From the NCBI GenBank assembly GCA_019358985.1, contig JAHHIJ010000034.1:19793-83792 (forward strand): DNA of 64,000 bases. The letters are read 5' to 3'. The position numbers were made by a program, and so were the translations under genes. Shown here piece by piece: positions 54,813 through 62,652 of this stretch. The notes beneath the pieces are model-generated. The model saw only the letters and a list, made by a program, of their open reading frames with translations, made no database searches and was not told the DNA's origin. Positions within the stretch are counted from its first letter, which is position 1; the number at the start of each line of letters is the position of its first letter. This stretch comes from Tolypothrix brevis GSE-NOS-MK-07-07A. Lineage in GTDB: Bacteria > Cyanobacteriota > Cyanobacteriia > Cyanobacteriales > Nostocaceae.

Positions 54813-55841
54813 TCATATTATTAATGAAGGATAATTTGCTTTAATAGTAGCAATAATTTCTTCATGTTCGGATGAGTTTTTATCAATCCAATTTTGATAA
54901 ACAAGTATCAGCGCAATATCACCGTTGAAGTTCTTTTCATTTGTGCTAATTCTAAAGCGATCGCCTGGGTCAAAGGCTAGGTCTTGCACTCCTTTACCCA
55001 CATTATCTAACAGCACCTCGTAATTATTAGCCTTAGCGTGAATAGAAATTAAGTGACTCCCATCTAAAGGCATTTCCGATGGATAACCGTCAATTCTACC
55101 AGACAAAAATGTACCAAAATATCCATTACCATTGCTAGAAAATCGCCAATAATCATCAATATTCTTTGTTCGGATTAAGTTGTAATTATTGTTGGCTAAA
55201 TTAGTAAAAACAACGTAAATAGTGGCTTCAGTAGCACTGGTTAGAAAGGGCGCTATTTGTAACTCCTGATTGTCAGTACCATCCCACCGTAAGATGTTTT
55301 TACTATCTAATCCAGATGTAATCGTGGGACTAGTCCCAATTGCAGAGGCATTATTTTCATTACCGCTTTTATCAATCAAACTGCCACCCTCAAGCCACAA
55401 TACCAAGCCAGATGTTGAGTATTCTGAGAGAATCGTTAAGGCACTACCCGGTAATTGCAACCATCCTAAATCACTGCTTAAATAAAGAATTCTGGCATAA
55501 TTTCTAGACTCTAAAGTTATTCCAGAAGTGTAATCAAGTCCTTCAAATTTCTTGCCATTTAAATTAATTAACAAACTTCCAGAATCGGCAACATTGAATA
55601 TTTCAATATCTTGATTGCTAGGATTCTCTGGTAAAGTGATTGTTATATTGCTAACACTAGCAATTATTTTTTCACTTGATTGAGCTACGTAATTGTCATT
55701 AATTATAGTCCATGTGCTACTTGATGTTGTTGTGGCAGTAGGCAATTCATTAATCAAACAGCTTAAAGTCGCCGTATCTGATTCAAAAATCAAATAATCT
55801 GTGGTAGTTGGTGAACCTCTGGGAAATTGCTTAATCTGCAT
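54813..55841 (-). CDS. LamG/concanavalin-like lectin-domain protein
   Basis: A 342-residue protein. Residues 1-130 are beta-rich (ITITLPENPSNQDIEIFNVA). Residues 145-342 match the LamG-like jelly-roll pattern: SGLVLWLEGGSLIDKSGNEN, RWDGTDNQELQ, TIYVVFTNLANNNYNLIRTK and FNGDIALILVYQNWIDK. Such domains bind glycans and are common in phage receptor-binding proteins and surface adhesins. Overlaps the preceding gene by 11 bases. Confidence 0.75.
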   Translation of the reverse strand: MQIKQFPRGSPTTTDYLIFESDTATLSCLINELPTATTTSSSTWTIINDNYVAQSSEKIIASVSNITITLPENPSNQDIEIFNVADSGSLLINLNGKKFEGLDYTSGITLESRNYARILYLSSDLGWLQLPGSALTILSEYSTSGLVLWLEGGSLIDKSGNENNASAIGTSPTITSGLDSKNILRWDGTDNQELQIAPFLTSATEATIYVVFTNLANNNYNLIRTKNIDDYWRFSSNGNGYFGTFLSGRIDGYPSEMPLDGSHLISIHAKANNYEVLLDNVGKGVQDLAFDPGDRFRISTNEKNFNGDIALILVYQNWIDKNSSEHEEIIATIKANYPSLII

Positions 55842-56169
55842 ACACTTGAAACTGATTGATTATAAAAGTGTGTTTGATTTTATCGTCTGTAACTAAAGTT
55901 TTCCACTGCTGAATATTAAGTAAATCATAGTATTCAGTGTTGTCATAAGTAAGAATTTCGCCTGTTGTTGACGTAATCGGCATTCCCAGTTCTGAAGTGA
56001 CCGTACCCATAAACTGTTGACTTCCATAAAAAATGATTGCAGCTAATAATTGTTCAGCACGATTATTTGAGGAAATTGTCAAGTTGAGTAATGCTGACTT
56101 TTTAATTATCAAACTAGTTGTAGTCTGACTCGCACCTTCTCCAAACAGCTGCGTAAGCGTTAATTCCAT
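55831..56169 (-). CDS. Small protein, paralogue of 56169-56498
   Basis: A 112-residue protein. Its first 50 residues (LTQLFGEGASQTTTSLIIKK...EQLLAAIIFYGSQ) line up with the next upstream product (LTAVFGNNATQDETTLTISK...ESLLAAIIALAQ). The C-terminal half differs. Start and previous stop share one base. Confidence 0.65.
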   Translation of the reverse strand: MELTLTQLFGEGASQTTTSLIIKKSALLNLTISSNNRAEQLLAAIIFYGSQQFMGTVTSELGMPITSTTGEILTYDNTEYYDLLNIQQWKTLVTDDKIKHTFIINQFQVYAD

Positions 56170-56498
56170 TAATAATCATCTGGATCAAAGTTACCAGAAT
56201 CATCAGGTTTGTAAAATTCCACAGTTTTTGTAGCTTGCCGATAAAGTACATTATTTCTGGTGACTAATAAATCTGGAGTGTCAGAAATAATAATTGATTG
56301 ATCTAAATTGGCATTGTAAGCGACCTCAGTTAAGCTCACTTGAGCTAAAGCAATAATGGCTGCAAGTAAACTCTCTGGCGTGTTTGTAACGCTGGACGTT
56401 AAACCTACTGTTGCTAAGTCAGCTTTGGAAATAGTTAAAGTAGTTTCGTCTTGTGTAGCGTTGTTACCAAATACTGCTGTTAAACTCGGTTCTGCCAT
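56169..56498 (-). CDS. Small protein, first gene of the element operon
   Basis: A 109-residue protein (MAEPSLTAVFGNNATQDETT...), paralogous to its downstream neighbour over the N-terminal half. It ends in an acidic FYKPDDSGNFDPDDY. I recognise no family. A promoter-like pair and a perfect palindrome lie directly upstream, so it is taken as the first gene of the 13-gene run ending at 48079. Confidence 0.65.
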   Translation of the reverse strand: MAEPSLTAVFGNNATQDETTLTISKADLATVGLTSSVTNTPESLLAAIIALAQVSLTEVAYNANLDQSIIISDTPDLLVTRNNVLYRQATKTVEFYKPDDSGNFDPDDY

Positions 56499-56526
56499 GA
56501 AAAATACTTAATAAATATCAAACATT

Positions 56527-56557
56527 AGTATAAAGCTGATTTATAGATATTAGTCAA
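56527..56557 (-). promoter_or_regulatory. Promoter of the element operon, minus strand
   Basis: On the minus strand TTGACT (56557-56552) and TATACT (56532-56527) are separated by 19 bases, or 18 if TTATAC is used. The start codon of the first operon gene is about 30 bases downstream. Spacing is slightly long but both hexamers are good. Confidence 0.5.
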
Positions 56558-56572
56558 AGTGATCCGAAATTT

Positions 56573-56591
56573 CGTTATCAAATTGATAACG
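56573..56591. promoter_or_regulatory. Perfect 19-bp palindrome, candidate operator
   Basis: CGTTATCAA, A, TTGATAACG is a perfect inverted repeat centred 25 bases upstream of the -35 hexamer. Nothing else of this form occurs in the element. It is a natural site for a dimeric regulator of the operon, activator more than repressor by position. Confidence 0.55.
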
Positions 56592-56677
56592 GTTACTTAA
56601 ATGCTACTCATCGCGATGGCTGGAGATGAATTAATGATGATGCCTCAGCAATACTCGTAGAGTAGCATTTAAGTAAC
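56592..56677. repeat. 18-bp perfect inverted repeat at the right end of the element
   Basis: GTTACTTAAATGCTACTC (56592-56609) and GAGTAGCATTTAAGTAAC (56660-56677), loop 50 bases. The arms contain AGTAGCAT, the same motif as the att repeat AAGTAGCAT, so they are probable integrase arm-type binding sites. With att, promoter and operator this accounts for the 56499-56898 gap. Confidence 0.7.
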
Positions 56678-56740
56678 GCGATCGCGAAGCGCGCCTTTGG
56701 TATCGCACTGCAAGTTATCCCACGTTCAGTTGCGGGAGTG

Positions 56741-56767
56741 AATTTAAGTAGCAAATAAGTAGCATTA
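56741..56767. repeat. Right attachment-site repeat of the 11.2-kb element
   Basis: Matches 45568-45594 at 26 of 27 positions (AATTTAAGTAGCAAAT, AAGTAGCATTA). It lies 132 bases before the cpcT start, so the element inserted upstream of cpcT without disrupting it, though it may have separated cpcT from upstream control sequences. Confidence 0.75.
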
Positions 56768-56898
56768 TTTTGCACCCAAGCTAGAAAGCTTTATTTAACC
56801 AGGTTTTATTACACTCTCCACAAACATAGGCAACCACAAGTTTTACAATACTCAAAGAACTCGTAAATTATTTTCAAGGAATCGGTTTATAATCTGTA

Positions 56899-57489
56899 AT
56901 GACACATTCTACTGATATTGGCACTTTAGCTCGCTGGATGGCGGCTGATTTTAGTAATCAAGAACAAGCTTTTGAAAATCCGCCTTTTTTTGCTCATATT
57001 CGTGTGTGTATGCGTCCCCTGCCGTTAGAAGTATTATCAGGGGTAAGTTTGTTTGTAGAGCAAGCTTATGATTATATGCTCAATGACCCCTATCGCTTGC
57101 GGGTGTTGAAGTTGCTGAATGCAGGATCACACATCGAAATCGAAAATTATACTGTTAAGGAAGAAGAAAAGTTTTACGGTGCCTCCCGTAACCTACAACT
57201 TCTGCAACAGTTAACCATCAACGATTTAGAAAAATTACCAGCCTGTAACATGATTGTTGAGTGGACTGGTAACAGCTTCAAAGGCAAAGTTGAACCAGGT
57301 AAAGGTTGCATGGTCTTTCGCAACAACAAAAGCACCTATCTGGATAATGAATTTGAGATTGACAACGATAAATTTATTAGCCTTGACCGAGGACGAGATC
57401 CAGAAACCGATGAACATATTTGGGGATCTGTTGCCGGACCATTTCACTTTGTCCGTTGGGGCAGTTTTGCGGATGAGGTGAAAGTATAA
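56899..57489 (+). CDS. cpcT: Phycobiliprotein chromophore lyase CpcT/CpeT family
   Basis: CpcT-type lyase attaching phycocyanobilin to Cys153/155 of phycocyanin beta. It has 196 residues with ARWMAADFSNQEQAFENPPF, FFAHIRVCMRPLP, VEQAYDYMLNDPYRLRVLKL and a C-terminal WGSVAGPFHFVRWGSFADE, all characteristic. It closely follows Nostoc CpcT as I recall it. It is a core gene caught between two integrated elements. Confidence 0.95.
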   Translation: MTHSTDIGTLARWMAADFSNQEQAFENPPFFAHIRVCMRPLPLEVLSGVSLFVEQAYDYMLNDPYRLRVLKLLNAGSHIEIENYTVKEEEKFYGASRNLQLLQQLTINDLEKLPACNMIVEWTGNSFKGKVEPGKGCMVFRNNKSTYLDNEFEIDNDKFISLDRGRDPETDEHIWGSVAGPFHFVRWGSFADEVKV

Positions 57490-57679
57490 AAAGTTATGAG
57501 TTATGAGTTAAAAATTGCCCTCTTTCCAGCTTTAATCCAAACTCTTAACTCTTAACTTTGTACTCACTTCATTTATAGAAGGTCTTGACATTCGCACTTT
57601 GCTGAGAAAAAGTGAGAGCGATCGCCTGAATTCGAGTAGCGATTAGCTATCTGGTGCCAAATCCTCTTTGCGGCTCCTG

Positions 57680-57708
57680 TTGTTATAGATGTAGAATTGC
57701 ACTATAAT
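57680..57708 (+). promoter_or_regulatory. Promoter of tRNA-Cys
   Basis: TTGTTA, 17 bases, TATAAT: a consensus-like promoter 80 bases before the tRNA. The 57490-57679 stretch holds no gene I can support. Confidence 0.65.
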
Positions 57709-57789
57709 GGTAAAAGACTGATTTACCATGTCTACTCAACTCCTATTCAAAAAAAGCGAAGAAAGTAGACAAGCAGTAAACATAAATGC

Positions 57790-57861
<72 letters not shown>

Positions 57862-58035
57862 TTAAGAAAATAATTTGTCACGAACCCTTGTAATTCAAGG
57901 GTTTTGCTGTTTATTTTAGCAAATCAAAACGCGACTTAACCATCAATTGGGGATAATTTTTAACCCCTTGTACCTTGCCATTCCTTGCCATTTCTTGCCG
58001 TATCATGTCAAAAGTTGCCACATTTTTTGCTACAA

Positions 58036-59163
58036 ATGGACGCGATTGATCAGAAGATACAGCAAGCGAACGAGCAATTAAAGAAGAAGGGGACAAGGGT
58101 AGTAATTTACAGGAGAGGCAAAAGCCTATCTCTGAGGGGAACGCTGCCGCCTAAGCCACACATTAAGAGAGACAAGGATTATTCGCAAGTGATTTCGTTA
58201 GGGCGAAATGCGATCGCATCGGATAAAGGAATTTTGTATGCTACAGCCAAAGCCAAATTGTTAACTGGGCAGTTGCTTGCAGGAACCTTTAATTGGGACG
58301 AGTGGATTGATTTAGATAAAGTTGCCCCCAACAGGATTGAAGCGCGGCGCGTAGCTGACTGGTGTGCTGAATACGAATCATATTACTGGCAGCGCTTGTT
58401 GCGGACACCCGACAGAGAGGGGAATTGGAAGAAAGACCACGGGCTGGTTTTCTCTAAGCTAGAACAGGATACGCCATTAAGTATGGAAGTTCTCCTCAAT
58501 TACATCCAAACCACCCAAGCCGACAGCCGAGCAAGGAAACGAGCTTGTGACTACTGCTACAAGTTAGCTGAATTTGCACAGATTCAGGGCAGGGAGCAAA
58601 TTCGTAAATTAACAGGAAATTACTCTGTACACTCAGTTGACGTGCGTAAGCTTCCCAGTGACCAAGAAATCTTTAATTTTTGTAACTCCATCAAAAATGA
58701 TGGGTGGCGATGGGTGGTGAGGATGATGGCAACCTACGGACTTAGGAATTATGAACCGTTCCGTATTGATTTACAAGACTTCCCCACTATCAGGGTATTG
58801 AGGGGTAAGACGGGGAAACGTTTCGTGGTTCCCTTGTATCCTGAATGGGCTGAGGCTTGGGAATTGGATAAAATTTATTTGCCAAATATTAATTTAGATT
58901 ACACCAATTCCAAGATCGGCACTAAAGTATCTGGCTGGTTTATCGACAATAACGCCCCATTTTCTGCATACAATTTGAGGCACTGCTACGCTCGTCGCTG
59001 CTTTGAATTTGATATTGCACCCGATAGAGCAGCTAAATTCATGGGGCATTCGCTGTCAGTTCATCTCCAAGTTTACAGAGCGTGGTTTGATGAATCGGTT
59101 TATATTGCAGACTACAACAAGGCGATCGCTAAGGACGGCAGACCGAAACCACCTAACTATTGA
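58036..59163 (+). CDS. int: Tyrosine integrase of the tRNA-Cys element
   Basis: A 375-residue tyrosine recombinase. The N-terminal arm domain has TRVVIYRRGKSLSLRGTLPP, then a core-binding domain, and the catalytic domain has MATYGLRNYEPFRIDL (Arg), NLRHCYARRC (HxxR) and MGHSLSVHLQVYRAW (His and nucleophile Tyr). ATG 58036 is preferred to the frame opening at 57985. Full length, unlike the integrase at 45592. It presumably drives integration into the tRNA-Cys gene; the right attachment site lies beyond the window. Confidence 0.9.
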   Translation: MDAIDQKIQQANEQLKKKGTRVVIYRRGKSLSLRGTLPPKPHIKRDKDYSQVISLGRNAIASDKGILYATAKAKLLTGQLLAGTFNWDEWIDLDKVAPNRIEARRVADWCAEYESYYWQRLLRTPDREGNWKKDHGLVFSKLEQDTPLSMEVLLNYIQTTQADSRARKRACDYCYKLAEFAQIQGREQIRKLTGNYSVHSVDVRKLPSDQEIFNFCNSIKNDGWRWVVRMMATYGLRNYEPFRIDLQDFPTIRVLRGKTGKRFVVPLYPEWAEAWELDKIYLPNINLDYTNSKIGTKVSGWFIDNNAPFSAYNLRHCYARRCFEFDIAPDRAAKFMGHSLSVHLQVYRAWFDESVYIADYNKAIAKDGRPKPPNY

Positions 59164-59383
59164 TATCAATCAAATTTTGCTTAATTGATGGTAAGTGAAT
59201 TTTAATTAATCCACTTACTCCACCAGTGCGAAAGTAATGTATGCCTTGCTTATATTCGCCATTGGCAATTCTTCGCCTGATGCTTCTGGGGCTGTATCCT
59301 TTCCCCAGCTTGGCGTGTACCTCTTCTAATGTCAGTAGGCTCAATTCATCTATGTCGTCAGGTTTGAGCTTGGATGAAGGCAT
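59153..59383 (-). CDS. Excisionase-like DNA-binding protein
   Basis: A 76-residue protein of winged-helix/MerR-like appearance: LLTLEEVHAKLGKGYSPRSI and RRRIANGEYKQGIHYFRT, followed by IKIHLPSIKQ. Size and position beside the integrase (11-base convergent overlap) suggest an excisionase or directionality factor. ATG 59383 is chosen; a GTG at 59443 would add 20 residues. Confidence 0.6.
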   Translation of the reverse strand: MPSSKLKPDDIDELSLLTLEEVHAKLGKGYSPRSIRRRIANGEYKQGIHYFRTGGVSGLIKIHLPSIKQNLIDINS

Positions 59384-59481
59384 ATTTGCGAACGCAAAGT
59401 TGGGGCGGGATTCTAATGTCCGAGAGTATTCCAAGCTTATCACTTTTGCGTGTTGTTTGAAACATGAAATGTGTCAACGCC

Positions 59482-59955
59482 CTATTCTTTCTCAACTCGT
59501 GATGCGATCGCTCTCAATAAATCCGCTAGATCAACTTGCGACATCAACTCAACATGGAAGCTAACCCCTTCACCCTTAACACCATTAAGTGAAACCTTGG
59601 GCTGTGCCAACCGAGCCGCAATATGCTGGATTATTTTCGCTGCTTCTCTATCTGGTAGCTGGTCAATAATTGGGATTACATCTTCGGCTAGTCGGTATTC
59701 ACGCACTGGATGCGGCGCATTATCGCCGGCGCAAATAGCTATCAATTCTTCCCGTGTATATCCGAGGTGTGGCGCTAATTTTTCAAGCGTGGTGATTTCC
59801 GGCTCGGACACTTCACCCTTCTCTAGCCGGTCAATCGTCGCGTAAGATATGCCAACCTTCCGCGCAAAGGGTCTGACTTTCTCATACCCTCTCGCGGTGC
59901 GAATAATTTCTGCTAATTTTTCCAGCCCGTTGTAGGTGTAAAGGGTTCTAGCCAT
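59482..59955 (-). CDS. XRE-family repressor
   Basis: A 157-residue protein with an N-terminal helix-turn-helix (FARKVGISYATIDRLEKGEV, about 29-48) and a C-terminal dimerisation part. Lambda-repressor-like in size and in position: divergent from the early operon, next to an operator-like inverted repeat. No protease domain is visible, so it is not a LexA-cleaved repressor. Confidence 0.85.
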   Translation of the reverse strand: MARTLYTYNGLEKLAEIIRTARGYEKVRPFARKVGISYATIDRLEKGEVSEPEITTLEKLAPHLGYTREELIAICAGDNAPHPVREYRLAEDVIPIIDQLPDREAAKIIQHIAARLAQPKVSLNGVKGEGVSFHVELMSQVDLADLLRAIASRVEKE

Positions 59956-60007
59956 TTACCTACAATTATTTGTTGCCCTGCCACGTTACAATAGTTAATT
60001 GACACAA

Positions 60008-60037
60008 CACTTGTGGCATGGTACTTTACTACAAGTG
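60008..60037. promoter_or_regulatory. Operator-like inverted repeat between repressor and early genes
   Basis: CACTTGT (60008-60014) and ACAAGTG (60031-60037) with a 16-base spacer, in the 100-bp divergent region. Likely bound by the XRE repressor. Hexamers of the two promoters overlap it but cannot be fixed. Confidence 0.5.
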
Positions 60038-60055
60038 ATGTGACTATTGCGATTT

Positions 60056-60463
60056 ATGAGTGACAAAAAGGAAAAAGCTGAGTACAAGAAACGAATTTTT
60101 TATGCTACGCCATCGGTGCGTACAGCCTTTTATATGCTTAGTTCGATATACGACAAACAAGCCCCGTACTATGCTGCTGAAGCTTGCAAAAAGTGGATAG
60201 ATGGCACTTTTGTTTTTGAGCCAGGAAATCGTACAGAGCCAATAAACATCTATATCGATTCTGATATAGAAGCAAGGCTAAAGAGCAAATTTACTCAGCG
60301 CTCAGTGGTAGTTTACCACTGCGTGAAGCGAGAGGTTTACGCGCAAATAGTTAAATGGGGATGTTCTGAGCCTCAAGAATTTATTGATTTGATGCGATCC
60401 GAAACGCCTTTACAGGTATTAAGTGAATTAATCAATAACGCTAATACGGGGTTAATGGCATGA
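60056..60463 (+). CDS. Early gene of unknown function
   Basis: A 135-residue protein from ATG 60056 (MSDKKEKAEYKKRIFYATPS...) with APYYAAEACKKWIDGTF and IYIDSDIEARLKSKFTQRSV, which has a mild RHH-like feel in its second half. First rightward gene after the repressor. No firm family. Confidence 0.55.
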   Translation: MSDKKEKAEYKKRIFYATPSVRTAFYMLSSIYDKQAPYYAAEACKKWIDGTFVFEPGNRTEPINIYIDSDIEARLKSKFTQRSVVVYHCVKREVYAQIVKWGCSEPQEFIDLMRSETPLQVLSELINNANTGLMA

Positions 60464-60546
60464 TGATACCTGCACAACCTATCGACTTATCGGCAGTATG
60501 CGTGTTTGTAGCTATTAAGTTGATCAAAACCCTAAAACAAAACTAG
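60460..60546 (+). CDS. Tiny coupled ORF, possible membrane microprotein
   Basis: A 28-codon frame with ATG overlapping the previous stop as ATGA. The middle (AVCVFVAIKLIK) is hydrophobic. It may be a small membrane peptide or chance. The rest of the 60547-60737 gap has a HIP1 palindrome CATAGCGATCGCTATG (60617-60632) and the promoter region of the next gene. Confidence 0.3.
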   Translation: MMIPAQPIDLSAVCVFVAIKLIKTLKQN

Positions 60547-60737
60547 GTTGCGAATTGGAAGTTTGCGACCTAGATAATTTTTATTTCTGTAAGAAAAAAA
60601 CCTAAAGTCTAAGCCCTGCATAGCGATCGCTATGTGACAGGCGAATGTCGTCTAAGTCCTTTATTAGGTTTTCATTATCTCACAAACATTCAAATTTTAA
60701 AAGAGTACGTATGTACGTAAAAAGGAGAAAATAACTA

Positions 60738-61619
60738 GTGTCCGCATCTACCAACACAAAACTAGACTGCAACGAACTGCATAAAAAGCAGCAACTAGAA
60801 GATTCCGTAAGGGAAGGAATTGAAATAGGGAAAAAGGGTTTTCAGCAAGCGGCGATCGCGTTACTCAAAATTGATGAACTTGCATTGTGGCGAGATGAGG
60901 CAAAGTCTTTTGATGCTTACCGCCAGAAGTTCAAAGCGCTGCTAGAGGATATGGAAATTTCACCCTCGTATTTGAATAGGCTGATAGCCGCACAAAAATG
61001 TGTACAAATGTTAACGCCAATTGGCGTTAACATTTCGCAACAAAAGGAAAGTCACGTCCGCCCACTGACTCAATTAAAGGAGCCAAGACAAGTGCAGCAG
61101 GCTTACAAACGAGCGATAGAGATGGCCCAAATGCAAGGGGAGGAACCGAAAGCCAAGCACTTTGAGGCAGCTGTAGCGGAAATCAAACCACCAAAAGTAA
61201 AGCTGCCAAAATCACCCCGCATCCCAATTGGATCGGTAGTGTCCGTTAGATCGCACTTCCCAGATGAAGAAGTGGCAGGAGTGCAGGGCATTGTCACACA
61301 ACATCCAATAAGCGATCGCTGCATAGTCCGGTTCGGGGACGAAGGCAGCAAACTGATTCCCGACAACATGCTTGAAATTATTGAGGAAACTAAGGAAATG
61401 ACTTCAGTCAAACAAGAAGAAAAAGAAGTGGCGCGATCGCTGGGATTGCGTTCGCGCCTACAAATATTGCCAGACGTTGCTCGAAATCAGGGTACGCCAA
61501 GTGAAGAGGATCGGTTAGAGGTTGAGATGGCGATCGCGTCTTTCTTGCGAGTTTTACCCAGGTTAACACATCAGCAGAAAGGGATGGTGTATGAGCAATT
61601 GATGAAGGTGGCGGTATGA
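60738..61619 (+). CDS. ParB-/regulator-like protein of the element
   Basis: A 293-residue protein. The N-terminal half has AALLKIDELALWRDEAKSFD, then SPSYLNRLIAAQKCVQML and RPLTQLKEPRQVQQAYKRAI, a helix-turn-helix ParB-like DNA-binding pattern; residues 155-220 form a small beta domain (IPIGSVVSVRSHFPDEEVAG). GTG 60738 has AAAGGAG 10 bases upstream. Perhaps a partition or replication-control protein. A perfect 30-bp palindrome lies inside the gene (61006-61035). Confidence 0.7.
   Translation: MSASTNTKLDCNELHKKQQLEDSVREGIEIGKKGFQQAAIALLKIDELALWRDEAKSFDAYRQKFKALLEDMEISPSYLNRLIAAQKCVQMLTPIGVNISQQKESHVRPLTQLKEPRQVQQAYKRAIEMAQMQGEEPKAKHFEAAVAEIKPPKVKLPKSPRIPIGSVVSVRSHFPDEEVAGVQGIVTQHPISDRCIVRFGDEGSKLIPDNMLEIIEETKEMTSVKQEEKEVARSLGLRSRLQILPDVARNQGTPSEEDRLEVEMAIASFLRVLPRLTHQQKGMVYEQLMKVAV
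61006..61035. promoter_or_regulatory. Perfect 30-bp palindrome inside a coding sequence
   Basis: AAATGTTAACGCCAA joined to its exact inverse TTGGCGTTAACATTT, centred at 61020/61021. It encodes MLTPIGVNIS in the ParB-like protein. Its perfection suggests a protein-binding site (autoregulation or partition) overlapping the gene, or a recent small hairpin insertion. Confidence 0.6.
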
Positions 61620-62641
61620 AGAATGCATCAATCAAGGAAGAAAAAAAAGCATCTCTTCATTTACGTCTTACTTGCGATGATTGGCTAATTGTTTTCAATC
61701 AGCTCGACAGATCAGAGTTAGGGGTTTTCTATTACATCAAAACACAAGACCCTTTTGGCGATCGCACCATAGACATTACCTCTAGTACCTTAGCGGAGCT
61801 GCTAGGAATCCATCGAACCAGTGTATCGAGGGCGCTTAAAAGTCTTAGTCAAAAAGGATTGATTTCTCTTGAGATAGTAAGTGCCAGAGTCTCTATTAGA
61901 ATATCTCAAAAGTTGGTGTGCATGGACGCACAGGAGGTGTGCATGGACGCACAGGAGGTGTGCATGGACGCACAGGAGGTGTGCATGGACGCACAACCGC
62001 ATAATATAGATTGCGCGCGCGCTCATACTAATTCAGACTTAATTAAAACTAATTTAGACAAAGAGTATCCCCCTATAGTCCCCCAAATTTTTTCTGAGGA
62101 AGAAGGGGGGAATGATTTTCTTTTAGCTGAAGTTGTTTCAGAAGATAAGGAAGTCGTTCAAGTTGAAGTAACTAGCGATGAGATTAAGACTGAAAATTTT
62201 GGTACTGAAAAAGTTCACTCCTTAAGCTCAATTGTTCCGGTGCGTGAGAATGATAATCAAATTCAGAAAGCAAGCCCAATCCAGCAAATTTTTGAAGAGA
62301 CAGGAAAGGTTTTAAGCTACGGCATAGAGTACAAAACTTGGATGCAAGTAGAGATTGGGGATGTAATTAAGCACTACCGCCGCAGCGGTAAAGGATTAAA
62401 TAGAACCCCTAATGACATATACACAGACTTCAAAGTTTTTCTGGCTAATAAAAATAGTTTGTCTTTGACATCAGTAGAGAGATGGATATCAAACTGTGAG
62501 AAAGACCCGTTGAGGTGGACAGAGTTGAGAGACATGGTTGCTGAATGGATGTTAGCAAAAGCCACAGGCAATCCCAATATCAAGATTGCGCGCGAAGTAA
62601 GCCGCAAGCCATTAATCGAGCTTAATTTGAATAAATTTTAG
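61616..62641 (+). CDS. Winged-helix replication initiator (lambda O-like)
   Basis: A 341-residue protein in three parts. Residues 15-100 are a winged helix: ELGVFYYIKTQDPFGDR, TSSTLAELLGIHRTSVSRAL, KSLSQKGLISLEI. Residues 101-130 are four repeats of VCMDAQE, encoded by 21-bp tandem DNA repeats. A disordered acidic linker follows, then a C-terminal helical domain (about 220-341: GKVLSYGIEYKTWMQVEIGD, ERWISNCEKDPLRWTELRDM). The start overlaps the previous stop as ATGA. The domain order and internal iterons match lambda O. Confidence 0.75.
   Translation: MKNASIKEEKKASLHLRLTCDDWLIVFNQLDRSELGVFYYIKTQDPFGDRTIDITSSTLAELLGIHRTSVSRALKSLSQKGLISLEIVSARVSIRISQKLVCMDAQEVCMDAQEVCMDAQEVCMDAQPHNIDCARAHTNSDLIKTNLDKEYPPIVPQIFSEEEGGNDFLLAEVVSEDKEVVQVEVTSDEIKTENFGTEKVHSLSSIVPVRENDNQIQKASPIQQIFEETGKVLSYGIEYKTWMQVEIGDVIKHYRRSGKGLNRTPNDIYTDFKVFLANKNSLSLTSVERWISNCEKDPLRWTELRDMVAEWMLAKATGNPNIKIAREVSRKPLIELNLNKF
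61916..61996. repeat. Four 21-bp intragenic iterons, candidate origin
   Basis: GTGTGCATGGACGCACAGGA starts at 61916, 61937, 61958 and 61979, period 21 (two helical turns); copies are identical except for the cut end of the last. Each has an inner dyad GTGTGC/GCAC. A strongly AT-rich region with TTAATTAAAACTAATTTAGA follows (62025-62050), as a duplex-unwinding element would. Confidence 0.7.
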
Positions 62642-62652
62642 AGAGGTGAGAC

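Noticed and set aside
48079..56498. Complete prophage or tailocin
   Set aside because: No terminase, portal, capsid, sheath, tube or baseplate protein is recognisable, and the run is only 8.4 kb.
61916..61996. CRISPR or simple protein repeat only
   Set aside because: Units are directly adjacent with no spacers; the 21-bp period, dyads and flanking AT-rich DNA fit iterons better.
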